DNA of 64,000 bases, taken from contig NZ_CP144918.1 in NCBI RefSeq assembly GCF_036700095.1, positions 1,985,001 through 2,049,000 of the forward strand, in the 5' to 3' direction. Below the pieces are notes generated by a model. That model was not told where the DNA came from. It ran no database searches and saw only the letters and a list, made by a program, of their open reading frames with translations. How positions within the stretch are numbered: position 1 is the stretch's first letter; every line of letters begins with the position of its first letter. A program made the position numbers and the translations under genes. This DNA comes from Pelagerythrobacter marensis. Lineage in GTDB: Bacteria > Pseudomonadota > Alphaproteobacteria > Sphingomonadales > Sphingomonadaceae. Below are positions 34,916 through 43,902 of this stretch, piece by piece.

Positions 34916-36336
34916 TCGCTCTTATACGGATTTTTCGGACTCTTGAGTACCACCCGCACCGGTACTGCGTCGAAACCCAGCTCTCGCCGGATGCCGTTCA
35001 CCAGATAGCGTTCGTAGCTTTTCGGCAACATGTCGAGCCGGGTCCCGAACACCACGAAACGGGGCGGGCGCGTGCTGGACTGCGTGATATAGCGCAGCTT
35101 GATTCGCTTGCCCTTGGGCGCAGGCGGCGGGTTGGCTTCCAGCGCATCGTCGAACCAGCGGTTGAGCGCTGCCGTCGGCACTCGCTTGGACCAGCTTGCG
35201 CGAAGCTCGAACGCAGCGGCGAGCATCGTGTCGAGCCCCTTGCCGGTCCTGGCGCTGACCGCGAACAGCGGCAGCCCGCGAACTTGCGAGAGGCCTTCGT
35301 CGAGCGCGCCGCGGACGCCGTTGAACAGCGACGAGGCGTTTTCGGCGATGTCCCACTTGTTGATCGCCACCATGAGCGCGCGGCCTTCCTGCAGCACCAT
35401 GTCGGCAATCTTGAGATCCTGATGCTCGAGCCCTTTTGTCGCATCGAGCAGAAGAACCACGACTTCCGCGAAATCGACCGCGCGCCGGGCATCGGCGACG
35501 CTCAGTCTTTCCAGCTTTTCGGTGACGCGCGCCTTCTTGCGCATTCCGGCGGTGTCGATCAGGCGAATTTCGCGCACGGTTCCGCTCGCAGGGTCGGTCC
35601 AGTGCCAATCGACCGCGATCGAATCGCGTGTAATCCCGGCTTCCGGGCCGGTCAGCAGGCGATCTTCGCCCAGCAGCCGGTTTATCAGGGTCGACTTTCC
35701 GGCATTGGGCCGCCCCACGATGGCAAGCTTCAGCGGGCCGAGGTCCGCTTCGTCCTCGCTCGCCGTCTCGCCGCTCTCGGCCTCCCGACCGGGATCGCCA
35801 TCCTCGCCGTCGTGCGCCTGCGACCCTTCCGCCTTGTCGCCGATGATCGGCCAGAGCGCGCCGAACAGATCGGCCACCCCTTCGCCGTGCTCGGCCGAGA
35901 GGGGCACCGGTTCGCCGAAGCCGAGCGACCATGCTTCCAGCACGCCGGCTTCGCCTGCTTTGCCCTCTGCCTTGTTCGCCACGGGCACGACAGGCAATGT
36001 CTGGCTGCGCAGCCAGCGCGCGATTTCTTCGTCGAGCGGCGTCAGGCCGGCGCGCGCGTCGATAACGAACAGTGCCGCATCGGCGCCTTCCAGGCTGATC
36101 TCTGTTTGCCGGCGCATGCGGCCGGGCAGGGTGTCGGGATCGTCGTCTTCCCATCCGGCGGTATCGACGATCGTGAATTCCAGCCCTGCGATCACGGCAT
36201 CGCCGAAGCGCCGGTCGCGCGTCACCCCGGGCTGGTCGTCGACGAGCGCCAGCTTCTTGCCGACGAGGCGATTGAACAGCGTCGACTTGCCGACATTGGG
36301 CCGGCCGATGATGATGACGTGGGGTTTGCGGGTCAT
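34912..36336 (-). CDS. der: Ribosome-assembly GTPase Der (EngA)
   Basis: A 474-residue essential GTPase with two tandem G domains and a C-terminal KH-like domain. Domain 1 (from about residue 5): GRPNVGKSTLFNRLVG, DTAGWEDD, NKAEG. Domain 2: GRPNAGKSTLINRLLG, DTAGMRKKARV, NKWD. The KH-like domain begins near residue 375 (RWFDDALEANPPPAPKGKRIKLRY). Acts in 50S ribosome maturation. The acidic linker between the domains is longer than usual. Start MTRKPHVIIIGRP at 36336 chosen because it places G1 at the N-terminus; an upstream ATG (36402) would add 22 non-conserved residues. Confidence 0.96.
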   Translation of the reverse strand: MTRKPHVIIIGRPNVGKSTLFNRLVGKKLALVDDQPGVTRDRRFGDAVIAGLEFTIVDTAGWEDDDPDTLPGRMRRQTEISLEGADAALFVIDARAGLTPLDEEIARWLRSQTLPVVPVANKAEGKAGEAGVLEAWSLGFGEPVPLSAEHGEGVADLFGALWPIIGDKAEGSQAHDGEDGDPGREAESGETASEDEADLGPLKLAIVGRPNAGKSTLINRLLGEDRLLTGPEAGITRDSIAVDWHWTDPASGTVREIRLIDTAGMRKKARVTEKLERLSVADARRAVDFAEVVVLLLDATKGLEHQDLKIADMVLQEGRALMVAINKWDIAENASSLFNGVRGALDEGLSQVRGLPLFAVSARTGKGLDTMLAAAFELRASWSKRVPTAALNRWFDDALEANPPPAPKGKRIKLRYITQSSTRPPRFVVFGTRLDMLPKSYERYLVNGIRRELGFDAVPVRVVLKSPKNPYKSE

Positions 36337-36389
36337 ACGCCAGGGCAGGTGGCGGCTATCGCGGCGCTTGGCAAGCGCGGCGGAGCAAA

Positions 36390-36407
36390 GGTTAATATCC
36401 ATTAACC
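36390..36407. promoter_or_regulatory. Inverted repeat GGTTAAT-N4-ATTAACC between der and the CHAP gene
   Basis: Perfect 7-base arms (36390-36396 and 36401-36407) around ATCC, in the divergent gap 48 bases before the CHAP gene and 54 bases before der. It contains TTAA-N6-TTAA, close to but not the canonical CtrA box (TTAA-N7-TTAA). ChpT of the CtrA pathway is encoded in this window, so CtrA-type control of a cell-wall hydrolase is conceivable. Confidence 0.45.
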
Positions 36408-36454
36408 ATGTTGCGCAGCATCACGTTAAGGACGAACCGGCAATTCCTTGCCGC

Positions 36455-37246
36455 ATGAGGATACTTTTCCTGATCTGCGCTGCGGCAGGCCTGTGCGCGC
36501 TCCATGCGCCGGCCCAGGCGGACTCCAGCGCGTCGTTCGGCGTTGGCGCCAGCGCCGGGGACGGCAAGGAACTGCCGCCTTATCTCCAATGCGTCCCTTA
36601 TGCACGGCAGCGTTCCGGCGTGCAGATATACGGCGATGCCCATACCTGGTGGGATCAGGCCGAAGGGCGCTATCGACGCGGGCACGAGCCGCGCGTCGGC
36701 GCGGTCATGACCTTCGTGCCGCATGGCAGTATGCGGCTGGGTCACGTTGCGACCGTGAGCCGGGTGATCGACCGGCGCACCGTGCTGCTCGATCATGCCA
36801 ACTGGTCCCCGATCGACGGGCGGCGGGGGCAGATCGAGCGCGACGTCAAGGCGGTCGACGTGTCGCGCGACAACGACTGGAGCCGGGTTCGCGTCTGGTA
36901 CGATCCGATCGACGGCCTGGGAACGACGCCCTGGCCCGTCCACGGATTCATCTATTCGGACAAGCCCGATCTGCCGGCACAACGCCTGGCCCGCGCGCCG
37001 CGTCAGGCCGAATCCCAGATCTCGGAAGGGGCGGTCGCCGCTCGATCGCGCGCGCCGGCCTCGGCCACGCCGTCGCGAGCTTTCCTGAACGCGTTTGCCG
37101 GAATGGCGCCAGCGGCACCTCGGCAGCCTGCATCGACGGTTTCGAGAGGCGCCCCTCAGCGCAAGGCGCTTCCCAGGCGCAAGGAAGCGCCTGCCGCTGT
37201 TCGCAGCGATCCCATCGCGGCGGCTCTTGCGCGGTACGGCAACTGA
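36455..37246 (+). CDS. CHAP-domain peptidoglycan amidase/endopeptidase
   Basis: A 263-residue exported protein: signal peptide about 1-22 (ends PAQA), then a CHAP domain about 40-165 and a basic, Ala/Pro-rich C-terminal tail of about 90 residues. The catalytic Cys46 (PYLQCVPYARQ), His97 (LGHVATV) and Asn116 (DHANW) form the NlpC/P60-type triad. CHAP enzymes cut cell-wall peptides or the amide to muramic acid. The start ATG at 36455 precedes the signal peptide directly. Likely role in wall remodelling at division, inferred from the CtrA-box-like repeat upstream. Confidence 0.9.
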   Translation: MRILFLICAAAGLCALHAPAQADSSASFGVGASAGDGKELPPYLQCVPYARQRSGVQIYGDAHTWWDQAEGRYRRGHEPRVGAVMTFVPHGSMRLGHVATVSRVIDRRTVLLDHANWSPIDGRRGQIERDVKAVDVSRDNDWSRVRVWYDPIDGLGTTPWPVHGFIYSDKPDLPAQRLARAPRQAESQISEGAVAARSRAPASATPSRAFLNAFAGMAPAAPRQPASTVSRGAPQRKALPRRKEAPAAVRSDPIAAALARYGN

Positions 37247-37252
37247 ACCGAT

Positions 37253-37534
37253 TCAGGCGCGCGCAACCGGCGCGTCGTCGCCGAGATCCTCGTACCAGGC
37301 CTCCACCGGACCGGTGAGCTTGAGCGTCAGCGGCTGACCCTTGCGATCGACGGTCTTGCCGGCCTGCACCCGCACCCAGCCACCGGAGATCGAGTATTCT
37401 TCGATATCGGTCCGAACGCGGCCCTTGAACCGAATGCCGACGCCGCGCTGCAGCTTCTCGGCATCGAAGAATTCGCTTCGCGGATTGACCGAGAGACGGT
37501 CGGGCGGGGTATCGGTGTCATGTTCGTCGCTCAT
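37253..37534 (-). CDS. DUF3297 family protein
   Basis: A 93-residue acidic protein with the DUF3297 signatures DRLSVNPRSEFFDAEKLQRGVGIRFKGRVR and VEEYSISGGWVRVQAGK (seen here as DIEEYSISGGWVRV). It is compact, all-beta in appearance, with no signal peptide. The family is common in proteobacteria and functionally uncharacterised. The start MSDEHDTD at 37534 is typical. It converges with the CHAP gene with six bases between the stops. Confidence 0.88.
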   Translation of the reverse strand: MSDEHDTDTPPDRLSVNPRSEFFDAEKLQRGVGIRFKGRVRTDIEEYSISGGWVRVQAGKTVDRKGQPLTLKLTGPVEAWYEDLGDDAPVARA

Positions 37535-37606
37535 GCCGAGCGCCCTAGTGCGGTGCGCAGATGCCCGCAATAATCAATCGAAGTTCGGCGATCGGACGGC
37601 GCCCGG

Positions 37607-37786
37607 TCAATCCGGTGGCGGCGGGGTTTCGATCGGCCCGCGATCGGGCACGTCGGTGTCCGGGCTGGGCGGATCGATCTCGTCCGGATCGCGCATGGGA
37701 TCTTCCATCGGCGGGCTGTCGGGCGGGGTTTCCGGCGGCGATACGGGTTCGATTCTGTCGGGGGCCGGATCGGGCTGGGTGGCCAT
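37607..37786 (-). CDS. Small Pro/Asp-rich protein (59 residues)
   Basis: A 59-residue frame made almost only of Pro, Asp, Glu, Ser and Arg (MATQPDPAPDRIEPVSPPET, ending RGPIETPPPPD). It has a plausible GAGGAAAA ribosome site 6-8 bases before the ATG. Similar short Pro/Asp-rich proteins occur in sphingomonads, by my recollection, without known function. It would be unstructured. It is transcribed in the same direction as the DUF3297 gene, 72 bases upstream of it. Confidence 0.6.
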   Translation of the reverse strand: MATQPDPAPDRIEPVSPPETPPDSPPMEDPMRDPDEIDPPSPDTDVPDRGPIETPPPPD

Positions 37787-37947
37787 GGTATTTTCCTCGC
37801 TGGGGTTCGAAGGGGGAACGCCGTGCGGGGGCCTTGCGTTCCATGGCCGGGACCGTCGGCAATCGCGACGCTTGCCCTTTTCGGCCCGCCCTTCTAAGGG
37901 CGCTCCCCTGTTCGTGTGGGTTTCCCACGCGCGGCTTCGTTCGGGTT

Positions 37948-38032
37948 GCGGGCGTGGCGGAACTGGTAGACGCGCTGGTTTTAGGTACCAGTATCGAAAG
38001 ATGTGGGGGTTCGAGTCCCTTCGCCCGCACCA
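37948..38032 (+). tRNA. tRNA-Leu (anticodon TAG)
   Basis: A complete 85-base class II tRNA: acceptor GCGGGCG/CGCCCGC, anticodon stem CTGGT/ACCAG with loop TTTAGGT (anticodon TAG, reading CTA), a variable arm, T arm GGGGG-TTCGAGT-CCCTT and an encoded ACCA. The 161-base gap before it contains two short hairpins (CGCCCTT/AAGGGCG at 37887-37902 and GTGGG/CCCAC near 37915-37926) but no other gene. The tig gene follows 60 bases downstream. Confidence 0.95.
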
Positions 38033-38092
38033 GTCCTCCGGCCCGGCGTCCCTTCGATAAAACGCGATTTCGAAAAGGCTTAAGTTCGCATC

Positions 38093-39685
38093 ATGCAGAT
38101 CAAAGAGACCACCAGCAAAGGCCTCAAGCGCGGTTACGAGGTGACCATTCCGGCCAAGGATATCGAGGCCCGCGTCGACGCCGAGGTGAAGAAGATCGCC
38201 CCGCAGGTGCGGATGCCCGGCTTCCGCCCCGGCAAAGTGCCCGCCAATCTGATCCGCAAGATGCATGGGGAAAGCGTCCACGCGCAAGTCGTCAACGATG
38301 CGATTCGCAGCTCGGTCGACGATCTCATTCGCGAGAAGAACCTGCGGCCGGCGATGCAGCCGAAAGTCGAACTCGCCGAAGGGTACGAACAGGGCAAGGA
38401 CGCGGTGCTCGAAGTGGAGATGGAGGTTCTGCCCCAGATCGACACGCCGGAAACCGACGGCCTGTCGCTGGAACGCCTGACCGTTCCCGTCAGCGACAAG
38501 GCGGTCGACGAAGCGCTGGAGCGGATTGCCGGCCAGCAGAAAAGCTACAAGGACGCGGCCAAGACGAAGAAGGCCGCTGAAGGCGACCAGCTGATCATCG
38601 ATTTCACCGGTTCGATCGACGGTGTCGAGTTCGAAGGCGGCAAGGCCGAGGATGCGCCGCTGGTGATCGGGGCGGGACAGTTCATTCCCGGTTTCGAGGA
38701 GCAGCTCGCCGGAGCCAAGGCCGGCGACGAGAAGACCGTTACCGTAACCTTCCCCGAAGACTATCCGGCCGAACACCTTGCGGGCAAGGAAGCCCAGTTC
38801 GCCGTGACGGTGAAGCAGGTGAAGGTCGAGGACGAGACGAAGATCGACGACGCGTTCGCCAAGAATCTCGGCCTCGAGAGCCTCGACAAGCTGAAGGAAC
38901 TCCTGCGCGGCCAGCTCGAGCAGGAAACTGCCGGGCTCACCCGCACGCAGATGAAGCGCCAGCTGCTCGACCAGCTTGCGGCAGGGCATGATTTCGAGGT
39001 TCCCGAAGGCATGGTCGATGCCGAATTCGAACAGATCTGGGCCCAGCTTCAGCAGGAGGCCGCGCGCGACGAGGATCCGGCCAAGGCGCTCAAGGAAATC
39101 GAGGCCGAGAAGGACGATTACCGGCGCATCGCCGAACGCCGGGTGCGCCTCGGCCTGCTGCTCAGCGAGATCGGCCAGAAGAACGGGGTCGAGGTCAGCC
39201 AGCAGGAAATGAGCATGCTGGTCCAGCAGGCCGCGCAGCAATATCGCGCCGAGGACCGAGAGCGGTTCATGCAGTATATCCAGTCCGAGCCGATGGCGGC
39301 GGCCCAGCTGCGTGCACCGCTTTACGAGGACAAGGTGGTCGACTTCCTGTTCGACAAGGCCGAAATTACCGAGCGCGAAGTGACGCGCGAGGAGCTGGAG
39401 GCTGCGATCGAGGCGGACGAGGACGCTGCCGAAGCGAAGCCCGCGGCGAAGAAGAAGGCCCCGGCCAAGAAGACCACCGCCAAGAAGGCCCCGGCCAAGA
39501 AGGCGGACGAGAGCGAGGCCGCAGCCAAGAAGCCCGCAGCGAAGAAGGCCCCGGCGAAGAAAGCTCCGGCTGCGAAAGGCGACGAGGCAAAGGCTGCGGA
39601 GAAGAAACCGGCTGCCAAGAAGGCGCCTGCCAAGAAGGCACCCGCCAAGAAAGCTCCGGCGAAGAAAGCCGCGGCCAAGTCCTGA
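38093..39685 (+). CDS. tig: Trigger factor with long Lys/Ala/Pro-rich C-terminal tail
   Basis: A 530-residue ribosome-bound chaperone and prolyl isomerase. Domains: N-terminal ribosome-binding domain with GFRPGKVPxxxI (residues 43-54), FKBP-type PPIase about 155-240 (GDQLIIDFTGSIDG, GAGQFIPGFEEQLAG), and the helical chaperone domain about 245-435. The usual protein ends near residue 440. Here about 88 extra residues follow, built from repeated KKAPAKK and AAKKPAAKK units, giving a strongly basic tail like that of histone H1-type bacterial proteins. The tail is in frame, ends in a normal stop before a strong terminator, and keeps the gene's codon bias, so it is not a sequencing error. Confidence 0.95.
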   Translation: MQIKETTSKGLKRGYEVTIPAKDIEARVDAEVKKIAPQVRMPGFRPGKVPANLIRKMHGESVHAQVVNDAIRSSVDDLIREKNLRPAMQPKVELAEGYEQGKDAVLEVEMEVLPQIDTPETDGLSLERLTVPVSDKAVDEALERIAGQQKSYKDAAKTKKAAEGDQLIIDFTGSIDGVEFEGGKAEDAPLVIGAGQFIPGFEEQLAGAKAGDEKTVTVTFPEDYPAEHLAGKEAQFAVTVKQVKVEDETKIDDAFAKNLGLESLDKLKELLRGQLEQETAGLTRTQMKRQLLDQLAAGHDFEVPEGMVDAEFEQIWAQLQQEAARDEDPAKALKEIEAEKDDYRRIAERRVRLGLLLSEIGQKNGVEVSQQEMSMLVQQAAQQYRAEDRERFMQYIQSEPMAAAQLRAPLYEDKVVDFLFDKAEITEREVTREELEAAIEADEDAAEAKPAAKKKAPAKKTTAKKAPAKKADESEAAAKKPAAKKAPAKKAPAAKGDEAKAAEKKPAAKKAPAKKAPAKKAPAKKAAAKS

Positions 39686-39712
39686 AGTCTGTCAATCGAT
39701 TTCCACGGTCGG

Positions 39713-39747
39713 AAGGGCGGCGGGCGACAGGGTCCGCCGCCCTTTTT
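39713..39747 (+). terminator. Rho-independent terminator downstream of tig
   Basis: An 11-base perfect stem, AAGGGCGGCGG with CCGCCGCCCTT (39713-39723 / 39734-39744), a 10-base loop and a run of five T. It lies between tig and the convergent antiporter gene and may serve both strands. Confidence 0.85.
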
Positions 39748-39753
39748 CGAATC

Positions 39754-41124
39754 TTACTCCGACCGGTCGGTCGCGTCGTCTTTCCTGTTTTCGAGTTTCT
39801 CGAGCGCGGCTTCGGGCGACAGGGCGAACATTTCCGGCGCGCTGCCGACGTGGATATGCTCGCCGCGCCGCTCGATCAGGGTAATGAGCGGCCCCGACAC
39901 CACCCCGTGCACGAGGATGGATACGAGGATAACGAAGCTCGCGGTCGCCCAGAGGGTGCTCAATCCGGTGAAATCGGCGTGGGTTTGTCCGTAAGCCATA
40001 TAGTAGATCGAACCGATCCCGCGCACGCCAAGGAAAGCCAGGGCCAGTTTCCCGGCAAGCGGCAGGTTCGACAGGCTTTCCGCACAAAGTCCCGCCGCTG
40101 GCCGGATCACGAAAATCAGCGCCAGGCCGACCAGCGCCGCGGGCCAGGTCAGCGCATCGAGCACGCCGCTGGCCAGCATGGCGCCGAAGCCGAACAGCAC
40201 GATGACCAGCACGATCTGTTCGATCTGATCGATGAAGTGGTGGCTGATCTTGTGATAGCGGCTGGCGTTTTCCCGCTGGCGCGTGGTCACTGCGCCCACG
40301 AACACGGCGAGAAAACCATAGCCGCCGACAAGCTCGGCCGCGCCATAGGCGAGCAGCAGCGTGCCGAGAACGATCAGCCCTTCGCTGGTCGAGTAGGGGG
40401 GAGGACGCTCGCGGTCGACGTCGGCGATGGACGGGTCGGCCTCCCGCTCGAACACGAACCAAGCGCCGGCCCGTCCGATCGCCCAGCCCATGGCGATCCC
40501 GGCCGCAATGCGCCAGACGAGATCGAGGGCCACCCATTCGAGCGTCCAGCTGCCCAGTGCGGTCATCCCCACAGCCGCGATCGCCAGATAGGTGAAGGGA
40601 AACGCGAGCCCGTCGTTCAACCCCGCCTCTGCAGTCAGGCTGAAGCGCAGGTCGTGGCGCTGGTTCTCGCCCGGCGGGCCGACCTGTACGCTGCGTGCCA
40701 GGACCGGATCGGTCGGCGCGAGCGCCGCGCCCAGCAGGATCGCGCTGGCCGGGGCGAGCCCCAGGGCCCACCAGCCGAGAAATGCCACTGCCGCGACCGT
40801 CAGCGGCATGGCAATGGCCAGCAACGGCCAGATCTGGCGCCAGTTCACCCAGCTCACCGGCCTGTCGATCGCAATGCCCGCTGCCATCAGCGACACGATG
40901 ACGATGAATTCGGTGATGTATTCCAGCGTCAGGGCGTCGAAACCGTCTTGCGCCGGGTTGATCGCCGGAAGCCCGAGCGGCAGCGACCAGATCAGGTAGC
41001 CTGCGGCAACATAGACGATCGGGACCGAAAGCCAGTATCGGCCCAGGTGCCGCTCCAGCGGCACGGCCAGAATCAGGGCGAGCCCGAACAGGACGAAAAG
41101 AAAAATTCGCGGATCGAAGATCAC
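39754..41124 (-). CDS. Sodium/proton antiporter (CPA1 type)
   Basis: A 456-residue membrane protein with about twelve helices (PF00999). The ion-binding motif is present: [16 protein letters not shown] near residues 131-146 and [14 protein letters not shown] (the ND pair) near 165-178. [12 protein letters not shown] is further on. A short cytoplasmic tail (ERRGEHIHV...[12 protein letters not shown]) follows. The start codon is GTG at 41124, placing the first helix directly at the N-terminus. Expected to exchange Na+ (or K+) for H+ across the inner membrane. NhaA, a second Na+/H+ antiporter, is encoded at 56553. Confidence 0.9.
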   Translation of the reverse strand: MIFDPRIFLFVLFGLALILAVPLERHLGRYWLSVPIVYVAAGYLIWSLPLGLPAINPAQDGFDALTLEYITEFIVIVSLMAAGIAIDRPVSWVNWRQIWPLLAIAMPLTVAAVAFLGWWALGLAPASAILLGAALAPTDPVLARSVQVGPPGENQRHDLRFSLTAEAGLNDGLAFPFTYLAIAAVGMTALGSWTLEWVALDLVWRIAAGIAMGWAIGRAGAWFVFEREADPSIADVDRERPPPYSTSEGLIVLGTLLLAYGAAELVGGYGFLAVFVGAVTTRQRENASRYHKISHHFIDQIEQIVLVIVLFGFGAMLASGVLDALTWPAALVGLALIFVIRPAAGLCAESLSNLPLAGKLALAFLGVRGIGSIYYMAYGQTHADFTGLSTLWATASFVILVSILVHGVVSGPLITLIERRGEHIHVGSAPEMFALSPEAALEKLENRKDDATDRSE

Positions 41125-41306
41125 TCGTCGTCTCGCTACCGCCTCTGGGCGGTCATCGGCGCAAGAGACAGCAGCATTCCAGCCGCCGGGAGCGCGGGAA
41201 TTCGTTTCATGGGCGGCACTTTGCCATCGCCGGGGGACAAAGCAAGCGAATCGACCGCGTGCCAGCCGGTTTCCCGCGGCAAATTTGCCGGCCGAAGGTT
41301 AATGCC

Positions 41307-41336
41307 CTTGAACATCGCGCCAGCTATCGCGACATA
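41307..41336 (+). promoter_or_regulatory. Possible heat-shock (RpoH) promoter of clpP
   Basis: CTTGAA (41307-41312) followed by a -10-like GACATA ending at 41336, 18 bases further on. It lies 34 bases upstream of the clpP start in the 245-base gap after the antiporter gene. The CTTGAA box is the conserved half of sigma-32 promoters, and clpP is a standard RpoH target. rpoH itself is in this window. The -10 part is weak. I see nothing else in the rest of this gap. Confidence 0.35.
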
Positions 41337-41369
41337 GCCCGTCGCACTTCTGACGAGAGGAATTTTTGC

Positions 41370-42068
41370 ATGATCGACCTGTTCGGCACCGATGCCCACG
41401 CTTCGCAGGGGCAGTTCACCCGCGATCCGGTGACGGGCGCGCTGGTGCCGGTGGTGGTCGAGCAGACCAGCCGGGGCGAGCGCAGCTTCGACATTTTCAG
41501 CCGCCTGCTGCGCGAAAGGATCGTGTTCGTGACAGGGCAGGTCGAAGACGGGATGGCATCGCTGATCGTCGCACAGCTGCTGTTCCTGGAAAGCGAAAAC
41601 CCGTCGAAGCCGATCAGTATGTACATCAATTCGCCCGGCGGCGTGGTGACGGCGGGCATGGCGATCCACGACACGATGCAGTACATCAAGCCGCGCGTTT
41701 CCACCGTGTGCGTGGGGCAGGCGGCTTCGATGGGCAGTTTTCTGCTGGCTGCGGGCGAGCCGGGCATGCGGATCGCGCTGCCGAATGCGCGCATCATGGT
41801 GCACCAGCCATCGGGCGGCGCGCGCGGCATGGCCAGCGACATCGAGATTCAGGCGCGCGAGATCCTGCGTATCCGCCAGCGGATGAACGATCTCTACGTC
41901 AAATACACCGGCCAGAGCCTTTCCGATATCGAGAAGGCAATGGACCGCGACACCTTCCTCGAAGCCGACGAAGCGATGAAGTTCGGCATCGTCGACAAGG
42001 TGTTCGAAACCCGGCCCGAAAACGAGGAGCCGGGCGAGGAATCGGGTTCCGGCGGCGGGCCGGAGTAA
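41370..42068 (+). CDS. clpP: ATP-dependent Clp protease proteolytic subunit
   Basis: A 232-residue serine protease subunit forming the 14-mer chamber that works with ClpX or ClpA. Catalytic triad: Ser120 ([10 protein letters not shown]), His145 (IMVHQPSGG), Asp194 (MDRDTFLEA). [14 protein letters not shown] is conserved. The C-terminus is longer than in E. coli and ends in an acidic/Gly tail ([14 protein letters not shown]). The ATG at 41370 has a GAGAGGA site; it is followed by clpX 177 bases downstream with a hairpin between. Confidence 0.96.
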   Translation: MIDLFGTDAHASQGQFTRDPVTGALVPVVVEQTSRGERSFDIFSRLLRERIVFVTGQVEDGMASLIVAQLLFLESENPSKPISMYINSPGGVVTAGMAIHDTMQYIKPRVSTVCVGQAASMGSFLLAAGEPGMRIALPNARIMVHQPSGGARGMASDIEIQAREILRIRQRMNDLYVKYTGQSLSDIEKAMDRDTFLEADEAMKFGIVDKVFETRPENEEPGEESGSGGGPE

Positions 42069-42074
42069 GGCCGG

Positions 42075-42094
42075 CGCCGGGGTTCGCCCCGGCG
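42075..42094 (+). terminator. Stem-loop after clpP (TTCG tetraloop)
   Basis: CGCCGGGG-TTCG-CCCCGGCG, a perfect 8-base stem with a stable tetraloop seven bases after the clpP stop. No T-run follows, so it may be an attenuator or an mRNA-protecting stem at the clpP-clpX junction, not a full terminator. Confidence 0.4.
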
Positions 42095-42245
42095 TGGGAC
42101 ACAACCCTGGCATTCGGACCACATTGCCGCTTCAGCCTGTGGCAACATGTAAATGCTAGGCCCGATATGTTGATTAATGACCATCCGGCTTTAGAGTCGG
42201 TCGAATCCGATGCGATGTGCGCATCGGGGTTCGGGAATTACGGGA

Positions 42246-43508
42246 ATGACCAAGTTGAGCGGAACCGATAGCAAGTCCACGCTGTATTGCAGCTTCTGCG
42301 GCAAATCGCAGCACGAGGTGAGGAAACTCATCGCCGGACCCACCGTGTTCATCTGCGACGAATGTGTCGAGCTGTGCAACGACATCATTCGCGAAGAGAC
42401 CAAGGCCGGGCTGACGGGGCGCAAGGAAGGCGAAGTCCCGACGCCGAACGACATCTTCGCGACTCTGAACGACTACGTGATCGGGCAGGACCGCGCGAAG
42501 CGCGTGCTTTCGGTCGCGGTCCACAACCATTACAAGCGGCTGAAGCATTCGGGCAAGGCCGGCGACGTGGAACTGGCCAAGTCGAACATCCTGCTGGTCG
42601 GTCCGACCGGATCGGGCAAGACGCTGCTGGCGCAGACGCTGGCGCGCACGTTCGACGTGCCGTTCACGATGGCCGATGCGACCACGCTGACCGAAGCCGG
42701 CTATGTCGGCGAAGATGTCGAGAACATCATCCTGAAGCTGCTGCAGGCCAGCGATTACAACGTCGACAAGGCGCAGCACGGCATCGTCTATATCGACGAG
42801 ATCGACAAGATCACCCGCAAGGCGGAAAACCCCTCGATCACCCGCGACGTATCGGGCGAGGGCGTGCAGCAGGCGCTGCTCAAGCTGATGGAGGGCACCA
42901 CCGCCTCCGTCCCGCCGCAGGGCGGCCGCAAGCATCCGCAGCAGGAATTCCTGCAGGTCGATACGACCAATATCCTGTTCATCTGCGGCGGCGCCTTCGC
43001 GGGGCTGGAGAAAGTCATTGCCGACCGGCTTCAGAAGCGTTCGATCGGTTTCGGCGCCCATGTCGCCGACCCGGACAAGCGCCGCGTGGGCGAGCTGCTC
43101 GAAAAGTGCGAGCCGGAAGACCTTCTCAAATTCGGACTGATCCCCGAATTCGTCGGTCGCCTGCCGGTGATCGCCACGCTGCGCGATCTCGATATCGACG
43201 CGCTGGTGAAGATTCTCAGCGAGCCGAAGAACGCGCTGGCGAAACAGTATCGCAAGCTGTTCGAGCTTGAGGACGTCGAACTGACGTTCACCGAAGATGC
43301 ATTGCGCACGATCGCGGAGAAGGCGATCCAGCGCAAGACCGGCGCGCGCGGACTGCGTTCGATCGTGGAAGGCATCCTGCTCGATACGATGTTCGACCTT
43401 CCCGACATGGAGGGCGTCAGCGAGATCGTGATCGATCGCGACGTGGTCGAAGGCCGCAAGGAGCCGATCCGCGTGCTCGGCGGCGAAGAAAAGGAAGAAG
43501 CGGCCTGA
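42246..43508 (+). CDS. clpX: ATP-dependent Clp protease ATP-binding subunit ClpX
   Basis: A 420-residue AAA+ unfoldase. N-terminal four-Cys zinc-binding domain (CSFCGKS ... CDECVELC, residues about 14-40). Walker [13 protein letters not shown] near 117-128, GYVGEDVE pore-1 region, Walker [11 protein letters not shown], sensor-type [12 protein letters not shown], and a C-terminal IGF-like loop region. It delivers substrates, including CtrA in alphaproteobacteria, to ClpP. Start [11 protein letters not shown] at 42246 is the conserved N-terminus. Usual clpP-clpX order; lon is not within the next genes. Confidence 0.97.
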   Translation: MTKLSGTDSKSTLYCSFCGKSQHEVRKLIAGPTVFICDECVELCNDIIREETKAGLTGRKEGEVPTPNDIFATLNDYVIGQDRAKRVLSVAVHNHYKRLKHSGKAGDVELAKSNILLVGPTGSGKTLLAQTLARTFDVPFTMADATTLTEAGYVGEDVENIILKLLQASDYNVDKAQHGIVYIDEIDKITRKAENPSITRDVSGEGVQQALLKLMEGTTASVPPQGGRKHPQQEFLQVDTTNILFICGGAFAGLEKVIADRLQKRSIGFGAHVADPDKRRVGELLEKCEPEDLLKFGLIPEFVGRLPVIATLRDLDIDALVKILSEPKNALAKQYRKLFELEDVELTFTEDALRTIAEKAIQRKTGARGLRSIVEGILLDTMFDLPDMEGVSEIVIDRDVVEGRKEPIRVLGGEEKEEAA

Positions 43509-43519
43509 CCGGGGCCGCC

Positions 43520-43540
43520 GGGCAGCCGCTATCGCTGCCC
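43520..43540 (+). terminator. Stem-loop after clpX
   Basis: GGGCAGC (43520-43526) and GCTGCCC (43534-43540) form a 7-base stem with a 7-base loop 12 bases after the clpX stop. No T-run follows, so termination would be inefficient or factor-dependent. The rest of the 159-base gap to the next gene shows nothing further. Confidence 0.4.
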
Positions 43541-43667
43541 CCATCGATCGGCCCGCTGCGGCCGACATAGCCTGTAGAAAGGCGTTCGAGGCGCGGCACA
43601 CGGCTGCGCGACGGGCCGGCGGCATACACCGGCCCGCCTGTTGATGCGAATACGAGGAATTTCATTC

Positions 43668-43877
43668 ATGGCTACCAACGCACATCTCGCCGCGAAGCTT
43701 CTGCGCGACGCGAGCGGGTTCTTCCGCAATGTCGGTGAGCAGAACCCCCCGCTGCAGCAGCAGATGGAAGACAATGCGCAGGTTTACGACCAGGTCGCCG
43801 AACTCGTCGAAAGCGACCCGAACGGCGAGCTGCCGGCGCAGGAAGAAGGCGCCGCCGGTAACGAACAGGCCCAGTAA
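43668..43877 (+). CDS. Small conserved-looking acidic protein (69 residues)
   Basis: A 69-residue protein starting MATNAHLAAKLLRDASGFFRN. It has two predicted amphipathic helices (about 5-20 and 31-55) and an acidic, Glu/Ala-rich tail (ELPAQEEGAAGNEQAQ). No signal peptide or catalytic motif. I do not recognise a named family; the composition and codon use look like a real gene. The start with an ACGAGGA-type ribosome site is at 43668. It converges with the short-chain dehydrogenase gene that follows. Confidence 0.7.
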   Translation: MATNAHLAAKLLRDASGFFRNVGEQNPPLQQQMEDNAQVYDQVAELVESDPNGELPAQEEGAAGNEQAQ

Positions 43878-43902
43878 CCGGGGCGCCAAGGCCGTTGCGA
43901 CG

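Noticed and set aside
37607-39241. A 544-codon minus-strand frame across tig and tRNA-Leu
   Set aside because: It runs antisense to trigger factor and through a tRNA gene. Only its last 59 codons, with their own ribosome site, are kept as a small protein gene.
39419-39685. Trigger factor tail as a frameshift or assembly error
   Set aside because: The repeats are in frame, vary in codon use, end in a normal stop, and are followed by a proper terminator.
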